Assembly (NCBI RefSeq): GCF_002866825.1
Contig: NZ_PKUS01000005.1
Span: 124,001-188,000, forward strand
Length of the DNA: 64,000 nt
Reading direction: 5' to 3'
Source: Pseudohalioglobus lutimaris
GTDB taxonomy: Bacteria; Pseudomonadota; Gammaproteobacteria; Pseudomonadales; Halieaceae
Each line of letters opens with the position of its first letter. Position 1 is the first letter of the stretch. Under the pieces are notes generated by a model. It ran no database searches, had not been told where the DNA came from, and saw only the letters and a list, made by a program, of their open reading frames with translations. Made by a program: the position numbers and the translations under genes. Positions 9,921-18,341 of the stretch are shown here, one piece after another.

Positions 9921-10787
9921 TTACCGGCCCAGGTACACTGCGGTAATCTGCTCCCGCCGGTGTCCGATTTCTGCACTGATAGTCAGCCGCGCCTCCTGAT
10001 CGGATTGCCGCTGCGCCTCGGTCATTTGCTCTCTGGTCGGTCCGCCTGTATGGGGCGAGGGCCAGCCGGTGAGTTCCTGGTACCGCTGTTGGGCGTAGGC
10101 ATGGCGCAGGCCGTGCATTTTTGACAGGCCAGCATTGGCGGTGTGCCGCTCGTAGATTCTGAGCTGCTCTATGTATTGTCGGCCACCGGGGATCAGGGAA
10201 CCCAAGCCAGCCAATTGTTTTGACTGCTCCAGTAAAGCTCGCTGCTCTGTGTTGCGAATAGGCACGGTGCGTTCCCGCCCGCCCTTGGTCCAGCTGGCCT
10301 TGAGATGCAGGTACTTGCCCCGATCCGCCCAGCGGGGTTGAATCTTCAGGGCTTCTTCCCGTCTGAGCCCAAAGGCCTGTTGCAAGCGCAGGCTCATTCT
10401 TACATGTTCATCCCTGACCTGGGCGAGTTGTCCCTCGGCCAGGTCTTTCGCCTTGCTCTGCTCGGACACAAACTGCCGGTCGGGTACCCCATAGAAATCG
10501 TTACTGCCGGCTACCACAGCCCGTTTGTTCACCTTCTCCGCCCACCAGCGCAAACAGCTCATGCGGTTCTTGATGGTGCCGGGGGAGAGTTTCTGTTCCA
10601 ACCAATGCTCCACTAAGGCCTTCACATGTTTTTGCTTCAGGGAAGTAGCCTTTAATTGTCGGAAGCCCAGGTCGTGTAACTGATTGGCGATGGCGCTCAA
10701 CTGGCGCTCTCGGCCCACTCGGGTTTCGAAGCTGCCTTCGTGGCTGTGCTTGCATAACAATTTCAGTTGGTAGTTCAGGTCTCGCAT
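9921..10787 (-). CDS. Int_1-type (PF12834/PF12835-like) tyrosine recombinase, island 1 copy
   Basis: A 288-residue recombinase of the putative-integrase group with a SAM-like N-terminal domain. Catalytic-type residues can be traced: arginine in FGLRREEALKIQP, lysine in SWTKGGRERTVPI, HGLRHAYAQQRY, a further histidine in EIGHRREQ and a C-terminal tyrosine in AVYLGR. The copy in island 2 (36898-37764) is about 85% identical by eye, far closer than the two flanking integrases are to each other. It is the first gene of the module Int_1-Xis-Int and is preceded by the conserved noncoding region at 10788. Its exact role (second recombinase or regulator of circularisation) is not known to me. Confidence 0.85.
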   Translation of the reverse strand: MRDLNYQLKLLCKHSHEGSFETRVGRERQLSAIANQLHDLGFRQLKATSLKQKHVKALVEHWLEQKLSPGTIKNRMSCLRWWAEKVNKRAVVAGSNDFYGVPDRQFVSEQSKAKDLAEGQLAQVRDEHVRMSLRLQQAFGLRREEALKIQPRWADRGKYLHLKASWTKGGRERTVPIRNTEQRALLEQSKQLAGLGSLIPGGRQYIEQLRIYERHTANAGLSKMHGLRHAYAQQRYQELTGWPSPHTGGPTREQMTEAQRQSDQEARLTISAEIGHRREQITAVYLGR

Positions 10788-11594
10788 AGTGTTGCATCCG
10801 TAGGTGAGTGTTTCTGATCACCTGGCAACAATGCTGCGCAGGTCCGCTAGGCGGTACGATCATGGGACACCAATCCCGATTGACCTGAATGTGTCTGGCC
10901 ATAGATAGCACGGTGTGTTTTCGCAAGAAAACTGGCCCGTGCAAACCAACGGTTATCCAGCCTGAGGCTGGGGTTGGATTACCTCCGTTTTAAAAAAGCA
11001 GAACACAATGACCGCCAGTGCGTTTGCGTGGTTGAAGAGACTGTCAAACAGCCCGGTCAAACATGACCGGATTTCAACAGCGGTTATGGAACAGATCCCA
11101 CTAAAAAGTGGGAGAGATTTGAAGGCGCGGTACCCAGACGAAGCGGTACTGCAATAGTGTGAAGATGGACCCGATCATCAATGACCGCTGCGTCAAAATG
11201 GCCCGACTGACGCGTTCGGCAGATTCTAAAACATCCAGATTCTGCCTACCCCGTTTGCTTGCGCAAGGTGGGGGCTTCCTTGCCACTTTAAGCGCAGTGG
11301 CAGCGACCTACTATACGAACACGTAATGTGGCTGTCACAGGGTATTCGACCTCAAGCTGGGGTGGTTTTTAACAGATTTTTGGTGCTTTGTTTGTCTTCT
11401 GATCGTTGTGAATTGCGCCATTGCGTCACCAAGACCGGATTCGGCCCTGCAAATGGACCAAATTCGGCACTTTTTGGAGTGGTTCCAGTGGAAACAGTCC
11501 TTTATACGGAGACCAATCCCTAGTCCCGCAAGCACCGTAGGTAAATATCGCGCGACCCACGTCACTACCTGCTTCGCGTGGTAGTGACGTGGGT
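10788..11594 (+). ncRNA. candidate structured noncoding RNA/DNA region, island 1 copy
   Basis: About 800 nt without a convincing gene, aligned end to end with 37765-38590 of island 2. The first 520 nt or so are closely conserved, the rest only in patches until a final hairpin. Inverted repeats include GCACGG/CCGTGC (10908-10942) enclosing GTTTTC-GCAA-GAAAAC with a GNRA loop, CCAGCC-TGA-GGCTGG, CCGGTC/GACCGG (11053-11070), TCCCACT-AAAA-AGTGGGA, GCGTCA/TGACGC, and TGCCACT/AGTGGCA (11281-11302). It ends in a 15-bp hairpin at 11555. The GNRA loop and the T-run behind the island 2 end hairpin favour plus-strand transcription, away from the recombinases. It could instead be a leader of the Int_1 gene, a transfer origin or a recombination site. 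Confidence 0.5.
11555..11594. other. 15-bp perfect inverted repeat at the end of the conserved region
   Basis: ACCCACGTCACTACC (11555-11569) is the exact complement of 11580-11594, around a ten-base loop TGCTTCGCGT. The same arm recurs in island 2 at 38548-38585 with 12 bp. It could be a terminator, although no T-run follows here, or a DNA site. Confidence 0.6.
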
Positions 11595-11731
11595 TCCTAC
11601 ACCAATTCAGGCTATTGAGTCATTTCGTTTAATTTGCTTATTTCGTTTATTTCGAATATATTCCATAGGGCAAACCTCGTGAGGAGTGTACCTTTGCTCC
11701 CGGACAGCATAGAAATACGGGTAGATTAGTT

Positions 11732-12184
11732 ATGAATACAGCGAATGAATATGAACGTTTACCAGATAGTGAGGCGACACAACTTGCCAGGGCTAGCGCG
11801 GCGGAACTCAGCCAACTTTTGAATGAAATGCCTGAATCTGATCGTGCGAGTATCAAGATGGACGGGCATGACCTCATCCTGCCCCGCCAGGCATTGATCT
11901 TGCTGAGGGATCTGCTGGCAGATATGGCCCAGGGGAATGCTGTGACCGTTGTGCCCATGCATGCCGAAATGACGACCCAGCAGGCTGCAGATATTCTCAA
12001 TGTTTCCCGACCTTATCTGGTGAAACTGCTGGAGCGGGGTGAGTTAGGCTTCACCAGGGTCGGGACCCATCGGCGTATTCGGTTTGAAGATCTGATGGCT
12101 TATAAGAAGAACTGCAGGGAGCAGAGCGACCGGGCAATGGACGAGTTGGTCAGACAGGCTCAGGAAGATAACCTGGGTTACTGA
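11732..12184 (+). CDS. excisionase-fold antitoxin of a PIN toxin-antitoxin pair
   Basis: A 150-residue DNA-binding protein. The C-terminal half holds an excisionase-type helix-turn-helix: TTQQAADILNVSRPYLVKLL, then ERGELGFTRVGTHRRIRFEDL. Proteins of this build commonly pair with PIN-domain toxins, and the next gene (overlapping by one base, TGATG) encodes one. The N-terminal half likely wraps the toxin. Upstream (11622-11649) the sequence ATTTCGTTTA occurs twice at 18-nt spacing in an AT-rich stretch, a plausible autoregulatory operator. Confidence 0.75.
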   Translation: MNTANEYERLPDSEATQLARASAAELSQLLNEMPESDRASIKMDGHDLILPRQALILLRDLLADMAQGNAVTVVPMHAEMTTQQAADILNVSRPYLVKLLERGELGFTRVGTHRRIRFEDLMAYKKNCREQSDRAMDELVRQAQEDNLGY

Positions 12185-12747
12185 TGAGTTTTATTGTTAT
12201 ATATGATGCCTGTGTGCTGTACCCGGCGCCGCTGCGTGATTTACTGTTGGAACTGGCCATCTCGGAGTTGTTTGCTGCCAAGTGGACAGAAGCGATCCAC
12301 GATGAATGGATTCGGGGTTTACTGAGGTCTCGCCCCGAATTAGAAGAAAGGTTGCATAACACCCGGCGACTTATGAATGAGGCCGTGCCTGATTCGCTGG
12401 TGAAAAACTTCGAGCCCTTAATCGATGGCTTAAAACTTCCAGACGCCAATGATCGGCATGTGCTTGCCGCCGCGATCAAGTGCAATGCCCAGATTATTGT
12501 CACCAGTAACCTGAAGGACTTTCCGGCCGATGCCTTGGATCCCTATGGCATTGAGGCGATGCACCCCGATGAATTTATCGAGCATCAGTATGGCCTCAGC
12601 CCGGGAGTAGTAATAACTGCGGTCAAACGAATAAGAGCGCGATTGAAAAACCCGAGGATGAGTCAGAAGGAATATCTGGAAACACTCGCATCCCGGGGAT
12701 TGCCGGTTACTGCAGATCTTCTGAGGGAGTTTTCTGAACTGATATAG
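12184..12747 (+). CDS. PIN-domain toxin
   Basis: A 187-residue protein with PIN-domain landmarks: the first acidic residue in IVIYDACVLYP near the N-terminus, and PDANDRHVLAAAIKCNAQIIVTSNLKDFP, which carries the later acidic residues and the typical 'VTxNxxDF' end. PIN toxins are Mg-dependent ribonucleases that cut tRNA or mRNA when their antitoxin is lost. The pair is the usual kind of stabilising module for an integrated island. Confidence 0.8.
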   Translation: MSFIVIYDACVLYPAPLRDLLLELAISELFAAKWTEAIHDEWIRGLLRSRPELEERLHNTRRLMNEAVPDSLVKNFEPLIDGLKLPDANDRHVLAAAIKCNAQIIVTSNLKDFPADALDPYGIEAMHPDEFIEHQYGLSPGVVITAVKRIRARLKNPRMSQKEYLETLASRGLPVTADLLREFSELI

Positions 12748-13379
12748 TTTGGGATGTTAAGAGAGCATCGCACCTTCTAAATCCAGTCTATCTAAAAAAA
12801 TGACAGTCGACTAAATCAAATAGTGGGCTGTGAGTGTCCATTCATGGCGATCCCGGGATCTAATTGACAGTCATTTCCCTCGGCTCAGGCGGGTAAGGTG
12901 ATTCTTGAATAAGATGATATCTTTTTGGTTTGATTTCGGTGAGCGACGGCGACCTGGTGACCATGGTCTGGGGATCTGGCAGGATCTAAACCCAGTGAGA
13001 ATCTGTTCTAAATATCCAAATTTAGTTTAAATAAGGCATTCGTTAAGCAAAATTCGGCGGTCTCATATGGGCATGCCCTGTGAGACAGTCGATGCCAAAA
13101 GATGCCTCATTGGTGTGGGCGTGCAGCCAGGTGACGTCTACTAAATCGATTGGTAGACACAGCGTGTCAATAAAGTTGAATTCTCTGACTAAGTTGACGG
13201 CGTAGTGGGTTGGCTTTTGGCTGTCCGCTATTTCATGAATACATAGACACTTTGCGCTGATTGATGAACCAAACACTCCTCATGCTTGACTCACCTTTGT
13301 GGGTCATGGTGATCGAATTGTCGTTCTCCTTGCCATAGTAATTACGGCTAAGAACTCCAGCTTTGCGCGGGACCACGAG
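12748..13379. other. intergenic stretch without a supported gene
   Basis: About 630 nt, rather AT-rich, with only short unconvincing reading frames. It probably carries the decayed front part of the Fic-like gene that becomes readable at 13380 and possibly other debris. No promoter, RNA gene or insertion-sequence end was recognised. Confidence 0.4.
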
Positions 13380-13718
13380 TTTAGCTGGCGACATCAGCAG
13401 AACTGGATAGGAGAAGACCTGGGTGAGCGCCAACAGGTGGATTTTGTGCCAGCTCGTCCCGAAGACCTGCCAACTTTGTTGCAGGGATTGCTCGACACGG
13501 CGACTAAAGCCCGTGAAGTTATCGATTCGGGGAATGTACAGGGCTGGGATGAAACAGGTCAGCCCCTATTTGATCCTGTGGTCTACGCGGCCATCATTGC
13601 CTTCGGCTTTGTATTTATCCACCCATTCATGGATGGCAATGGGCGCATTCATCGCTATCTGATCCATGAAGTACTTGCTAAGGCTGGTTTTGCCTCGGGT
13701 ATCGTGCTGCCGATGTCG
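13380..13718 (+). pseudogene. Fic-domain protein remnant
   Basis: One frame reads QNWIGEDLGERQQVDFVPAR, then about 60 residues later the AMP-transfer signature HPFMDGNGRIHRYLIHEVL (13620-13676). This is the core of a Fic family protein, which attaches AMP or another nucleotide part to target proteins. The normal front (N-terminal helices with the inhibitory motif) is absent, and after GIVLPMS the frame turns into sequence with no Fic resemblance, so the gene is truncated and rearranged. It probably belonged to the accessory part of the island. The frame stays open to 14048 but overlaps the end of edd, so that tail is unlikely to be real. Confidence 0.7.
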
Positions 13719-14037
13719 TGCCGGTGCCCTACAAGTGCTGGGTGCTTACTGCCAGCAGGCCGAAACATACTTCTACCTCCACCTGCCTGGCTGACAGTAA
13801 CGCGGCCCAGTCACTTTCCATCAACATTCCCCGGGTGGCCACCAGGGAACTGCATTCGATCACATGCTGAGGCGGTGACAGCCCGTTGCAATCGGCTCGG
13901 GGAAAAGAGTGAATATCGGGTAATTTACTTTATTGATGAATATCTCTGGAATCATCGCACAAGGCTGGGTAAAGCCGAGCTACCCTATCCGGTGCAACTC
14001 CCGGCCCGGTATAGCAATACCCGCACCGATCAGGGAC

Positions 14038-15855
14038 CTATATTTTAAAGACGGTGGCACCCAGCTCGGCCTCGTTGACAGCGAGGCGCATATGGCCAAA
14101 TAGTTCCCGCCCAGTACCGTGATCGGCTTCCCTGGATGAAAGTTTCGCCTGACCTCTCTCCGCCCACTCTTCCTGTGGCACCAGGCAACTCAAGGTCCCC
14201 GCAATTGCGTCAAGGCGCAGCATGTCGCCGTCTTGAATTTTACCAATTGGGCCGTCGGTCAGTGCCTCCGGTGTGAGGTGGATAGCTGCGGGCACCTTGC
14301 CAGAGGCGCCGGACATGCGCCCGTCCGTAACCAGTGCGACCTTGTGTCCACGGTCTTGCAGAATGCCCAGATAGGGCGTCAGTTTGTGTAGTTCCGGCAT
14401 GCCGTTCGCGGAGGGGCCCTGGAAGCGTACCACTACGATCACATCCTGCTCGAGCTCGCCATTGTCGAAGGCCTGTTGCAGTTGGTGCTGATCTTCGAAC
14501 ACCCGGGCAGGGGCCTGCACTACCTGGTGTTCGGCTGCGACCGCGGATGTCTTTATCACGCAGCGTCCCAGGTTGCCGGTTAGCAGGCGCAGGCCACCCT
14601 CGGCGTCAAAGGGGGTATCGGCGGGTCGCAGCACCTCTGGATCTCCACTTACAGTAACGCCGTCCACGTGCTTGAGTGCCTGATCTATCAGTCTGGGCTC
14701 GCGAGTGTAGTGGCGCAGCCCTTCGCCCCAGTTGGTGTTCACGTCCTCGTGTAGCAGGCCGTTATCCAGCAGTGTACGAATGACATAGGCGCTACCGCCC
14801 GCTGCGTGGAAGTGGTTCACATCGGCACTGCCGTTGGGGTAGACCCGCGCCACGAGGGGGGTAATCGCGGACAGATCACTGAAGTCCTGCCAGTCGATGA
14901 TTACACCCGCCGCGCGGGCGATGGCGATCCAGTGGATGCTGTGGTTGGTGGACCCCCCGGTGGCCAGCAGGGCGACGATGGCGTTGACGAGGCATTTCTC
15001 ATCTACAATGCTGGCCAGGGGCGTATAGTCCCTGCCTAGTGCTGTGATTCTGCAGAGTCGCTCGGCAGCGCCACGGGTCAGTTCGTCGCGCAGTGCCGTG
15101 CCCGGGGGTTCGAAGGCAGCCCCGGGAATGTGAATACCCATCACTTCCATCAGCATCTGGTTACTGTTGGCGGTACCGTAGAAGGTGCAGGTGCCTTCGC
15201 CGTGGTAGGCGGCGGATTCTGCTTCCAGTAGCTTGTCGCGACCCACCTTGCCCTCGGCGAACTGCTGGCGCACAGCGGCCTTTTCCTTGTTGGACAGACC
15301 TGAACTCATGGGGCCAGCCGGGGCAAAAATCACCGGCAGGTGGCCGAAGGAGAGGGCACCGATCAGCAGTCCGGGGACAATTTTGTCGCAAACACCCAGG
15401 CAGAGGACACCGTCGAACATATTGTGGGAAAGGGCAATGGCGGTGGCGCCGGCAATGATATCGCGGCTGAACAGGCTCAGTTCCATACCAGGGGTCCCCT
15501 GGGTCACGCCGTCGCACATCGCGGGTACGCCCCCGGCAACCTGGGCGGTGCAACCCATGGAATGTGCCGCCTCTTTAATCAGGGCGGGGTAGTTTTCCAG
15601 AGGCTGGTGGGCGGAGAGCATATCGTTATAGGCATTGACGATGCCTATGTTAGCGGCCTCGAGTAATGTCAGTGCCTGCTTGTCGTCGGCGCTACAGGCG
15701 GCAAAACCGTGTGCCAGGTTGGAGCAGGAAAGGCCGCCCCGCAATGGTCCGCGGGCCCGCTGGGCCTCCATGCGGGTGAGGTAGTCAGCGCGGGTATCCG
15801 CGCTGCGATCAATGATGCGCTGGGTAATTGCTGTGAGTCGGGGATCGGTTTTCAT
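14038..15855 (-). CDS. edd: phosphogluconate dehydratase
   Basis: Iron-sulfur dehydratase that turns 6-phosphogluconate into KDPG, the first committed step of the Entner-Doudoroff pathway. The 605-residue protein has the family landmarks [31 protein letters not shown] and [18 protein letters not shown], with cysteines placed for the cluster. The ATG at 15855 overlaps the stop of pgl (ATGA); longer in-frame readings to 16047 run into pgl and are rejected. It is the last gene of zwf-pgl-edd. KDPG aldolase (eda), needed to finish the route, is not in the window and must be supplied elsewhere. Confidence 0.95.
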   Translation of the reverse strand: MKTDPRLTAITQRIIDRSADTRADYLTRMEAQRARGPLRGGLSCSNLAHGFAACSADDKQALTLLEAANIGIVNAYNDMLSAHQPLENYPALIKEAAHSMGCTAQVAGGVPAMCDGVTQGTPGMELSLFSRDIIAGATAIALSHNMFDGVLCLGVCDKIVPGLLIGALSFGHLPVIFAPAGPMSSGLSNKEKAAVRQQFAEGKVGRDKLLEAESAAYHGEGTCTFYGTANSNQMLMEVMGIHIPGAAFEPPGTALRDELTRGAAERLCRITALGRDYTPLASIVDEKCLVNAIVALLATGGSTNHSIHWIAIARAAGVIIDWQDFSDLSAITPLVARVYPNGSADVNHFHAAGGSAYVIRTLLDNGLLHEDVNTNWGEGLRHYTREPRLIDQALKHVDGVTVSGDPEVLRPADTPFDAEGGLRLLTGNLGRCVIKTSAVAAEHQVVQAPARVFEDQHQLQQAFDNGELEQDVIVVVRFQGPSANGMPELHKLTPYLGILQDRGHKVALVTDGRMSGASGKVPAAIHLTPEALTDGPIGKIQDGDMLRLDAIAGTLSCLVPQEEWAERGQAKLSSREADHGTGRELFGHMRLAVNEAELGATVFKI

Positions 15856-16535
15856 GGGGTCCACCAGAGGCTTGCGGGATTGTCGTGCTGTGCGGTGATT
15901 GCGGAGATGGGGTAGTGTTTTTTGGTCGCGTCCGCCAATACAGTGCGTTTCTCCTGCCCCGTAACGTGCAGGATGATCTCGCCGGCGGCCAAAACCACAG
16001 GGAGGGTCAGGGTGATGCGCTGATGCGGTGCTGTGACCGGCTGGCAAGTGCCCAGCCGTTCTTCTGATGTCGGGTCCAGCAGTTCTGCGAGATTGATTGC
16101 CTGGGGGAACCAGGATGCAGTATGACCGTCGCTACCCATGCCCAATATCACACAGGAGAAAGGAAGGGGAATACTTTCCAGCCTGGCGGTAAGCTCCGCC
16201 AGGGCGTCGTTGGCGTCCTCGTGCTGAGTTTTCATGCTGACAAACCGGGCGCTGCCCGCAGGGCCATGCAATAGGTTTTCCCGCACCAGGCGTTCATTGG
16301 AATCGTCGCTGTCTGTTTCCACCCAGCGTTCATCTACGAGGGTGATGTATACCTTGTTCCAGTCCAATTTCTCCTGCGCAAGACAGGCGAACATCCCCTT
16401 TGGCGTACTGCCACCAGAGACTGCCAGACTGGCCAGGCCACGTCGATTGAGGTCCGCACGCAGCTGCAGCGCGACATGGCTCGCCAGGGCCTGGTCCAGG
16501 GCCTCCCGGCTATCAAATTGGTGGAACTTACTCAT
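15852..16535 (-). CDS. pgl: 6-phosphogluconolactonase
   Basis: DevB-type lactonase of 227 residues that hydrolyses 6-phosphogluconolactone made by Zwf. Landmarks are [39 protein letters not shown] and [13 protein letters not shown]. The ATG at 16535 overlaps the zwf stop, and the gene end overlaps the edd start, so the three are translationally coupled. An in-frame ATG at 16550 would add five residues and is possible. Confidence 0.94.
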   Translation of the reverse strand: MSKFHQFDSREALDQALASHVALQLRADLNRRGLASLAVSGGSTPKGMFACLAQEKLDWNKVYITLVDERWVETDSDDSNERLVRENLLHGPAGSARFVSMKTQHEDANDALAELTARLESIPLPFSCVILGMGSDGHTASWFPQAINLAELLDPTSEERLGTCQPVTAPHQRITLTLPVVLAAGEIILHVTGQEKRTVLADATKKHYPISAITAQHDNPASLWWTP

Positions 16536-17982
16536 GCCAGTGACGCCCATCCACCGCTATGAGGGCCGTGGCAGCATTGGGGCCCATGGTGCCCGCGTTG
16601 TAGGATTTAATCGGCGTGCCATTTTCCTGCCAGGCATTGATGATCGAATCTACCCAGTGCCAGGCGGTTTCCACTTCATCGCGACGCATAAACAGGGTCT
16701 GGTCCCCGTGAATGGCGTCCAGCAACAGGCGCTCGTAGGCGTCATAACTGTCTTGTTTATTCTGGGAGTCGTCGGTCAGGTGCAGTTCCACGGGCTTCAA
16801 TTTGAGTTTGCTGGCTAGCCCGGGTTTCTTGTTCACCGTGTGAAGGCTGATACTCTCCTCCGGTTGCAGATGGATAACCAACTTATTGGTGAGCTCTTGA
16901 GGGTCGTTGGCAAACAAAGAGAAGGGTTGCCGGCGGTACTCGATGACAATTTCCGAATACCGGCTGCTCAGGCGTTTGCCGGTTCGCAGGTAAAATGGCA
17001 CGCCTGCCCAGCGCCAGTTATGGATGCTGGCCTTGAGTGCGACATAGGTCTCTGTGTCTTGGGCGTCATGGAAGGCGTCCTCGTCGAGAAAGCCCCTTAC
17101 AGCTTTTCCACTGACTGCTCCCGCCGCATAGCGACCGCGTACGGTGCGTTCCTTGACGTTGTCCAGCGCGATGGGCTCCAGGCAGCGCAACACCTTCATT
17201 TTCTCATCGCGAATGTCAGCTGCCTTCAGGCTGGCGGGGGGTTCCATGGCAACCAGCGATAGTACCTGCAACAAGTGGTTCTGTACCATGTCACGCAGTG
17301 CACCGGTGTCGGCGTAATAGCTGCCGCGACCGGCCACACCGATTTCCTCTGCCACAGTTATTTGTACGTTATCAATGAAGGTGTTGTTCCACATGGGGTG
17401 GAATAGTTGGTTGCCAAAGCGTAACGCGAGCAGGTTCTGTACTGTTTCCTTGCCCAGATAGTGGTCGATGCGAAAGGTGGCCTCTTCCTCAAAAACCTGG
17501 CCCACCTGTTCGTTGATTGCCCGACAGGATTCGAGGTCGTGGCCCAGGGGTTTTTCCAGGACGACCCGGCTGGCGTCGTTGACAGTGCCCGCCCCCTGTA
17601 ATTGCCGGCAGATCTCACCATAGAGGGACGGTAGGGTTGCCAGGTAATACAGCCGTCCTGGTGCCTCGCCCTCGCCGAGCAAACGCGAAAGTTCCCGGTA
17701 ATCGTCAGGGTCATCTGCCTCTACCTTGCAGTAGTGCAGTCTGTCACAAAATGTTGCCCAAACACTCTCGTCCCAACTGCCACCGGGGAGAAATTGTTTC
17801 AGGTTTTGCCGAACCTCATCGCGAAAGACCGAGGTTTTCATCTCTACACGGCCAGTGGCAACAATCCGGCGCAAGCGATCAGCCAGGTTGTGGCGGTGTA
17901 ACTGGAAAAGGGAGGGGAGCAACTTACGGGTGGACAAATCCCCGGTGCCTCCGAATATAACCAGATCGACCAACTGACGCAT
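16528..17982 (-). CDS. zwf: glucose-6-phosphate 1-dehydrogenase
   Basis: NADP-linked enzyme that oxidises glucose-6-phosphate to the lactone. The 484-residue protein shows the nucleotide-binding start VIFGGTGDLSTRKLLPSLF and the signature RIDHYLGKETVQN with the active-site lysine and histidine. The ATG at 17982 follows GGGAG; an in-frame start at 18048 would add residues the family lacks. First gene of zwf-pgl-edd, divergent from the TonB receptor, so its promoter region is shared with the operator array at 18151. Confidence 0.95.
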   Translation of the reverse strand: MRQLVDLVIFGGTGDLSTRKLLPSLFQLHRHNLADRLRRIVATGRVEMKTSVFRDEVRQNLKQFLPGGSWDESVWATFCDRLHYCKVEADDPDDYRELSRLLGEGEAPGRLYYLATLPSLYGEICRQLQGAGTVNDASRVVLEKPLGHDLESCRAINEQVGQVFEEEATFRIDHYLGKETVQNLLALRFGNQLFHPMWNNTFIDNVQITVAEEIGVAGRGSYYADTGALRDMVQNHLLQVLSLVAMEPPASLKAADIRDEKMKVLRCLEPIALDNVKERTVRGRYAAGAVSGKAVRGFLDEDAFHDAQDTETYVALKASIHNWRWAGVPFYLRTGKRLSSRYSEIVIEYRRQPFSLFANDPQELTNKLVIHLQPEESISLHTVNKKPGLASKLKLKPVELHLTDDSQNKQDSYDAYERLLLDAIHGDQTLFMRRDEVETAWHWVDSIINAWQENGTPIKSYNAGTMGPNAATALIAVDGRHWHE

Positions 17983-18048
17983 GTAAATTACTCCCAAATC
18001 TAAAACCCGTAAAATAGGCCTACCCTTGCCGGTATCTCTGGTATACAA

Positions 18049-18069
18049 CGAGCCTGAAGGACAGGCTCG
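18049..18069. other. 8-bp inverted repeat in the zwf leader
   Basis: CGAGCCTG (18049-18056) is complementary to CAGGCTCG (18062-18069) around AAGGA. It lies 67 nt ahead of the zwf start and may fold in the zwf leader RNA or bind a regulator. No T-run on either side. Confidence 0.4.
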
Positions 18070-18150
18070 ATGCCGAATGTGTCTCTATATTTGTACCAGG
18101 GCATGTTCCTTTGTTGCGATGTGATGAGTATAAGAAGGTCTGAAGAGAGA

Positions 18151-18227
18151 TGCAATCGATTGCAATATAAAAATGCACTCGGTTGCAATAATTTCTTGCA
18201 ACCGATTGCATTTTGCGCTATTAATAT
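18151..18227 (+). promoter_or_regulatory. triple LacI-type operator and promoter for the TonB receptor (and probably zwf)
   Basis: Three 14-bp sites start at 18151 (TGCAATCGATTGCA), 18174 (TGCACTCGGTTGCA) and 18197 (TGCAACCGATTGCA), each exactly 23 bp from the next. The third overlaps a likely -35 TTGCAA (18196-18201), 17 bp before TATTAA (18219-18224). The same palindrome occurs at the fructokinase and glgB promoters, so the regulator at 31539 is the natural candidate to bind it. Sites between zwf and the receptor gene could serve both directions. Confidence 0.8.
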
Positions 18228-18341
18228 AGCTAGAGCCGTGCAAGCAGGACCAAAACGCTGGGCGTGATGACACAGAAAAAAATAATGTGCGGTGAAACCT
18301 GATTCAAATAATATAAATTATGCCTTGATGGAGGCCCTGAA

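Noticed and set aside
10788-11594. CRISPR array
   Set aside because: The hairpins are not evenly spaced repeats with unique spacers.
13719-14048. Continuation of the Fic-like frame to 14048
   Set aside because: No Fic resemblance after GIVLPMS and it runs over the end of edd.
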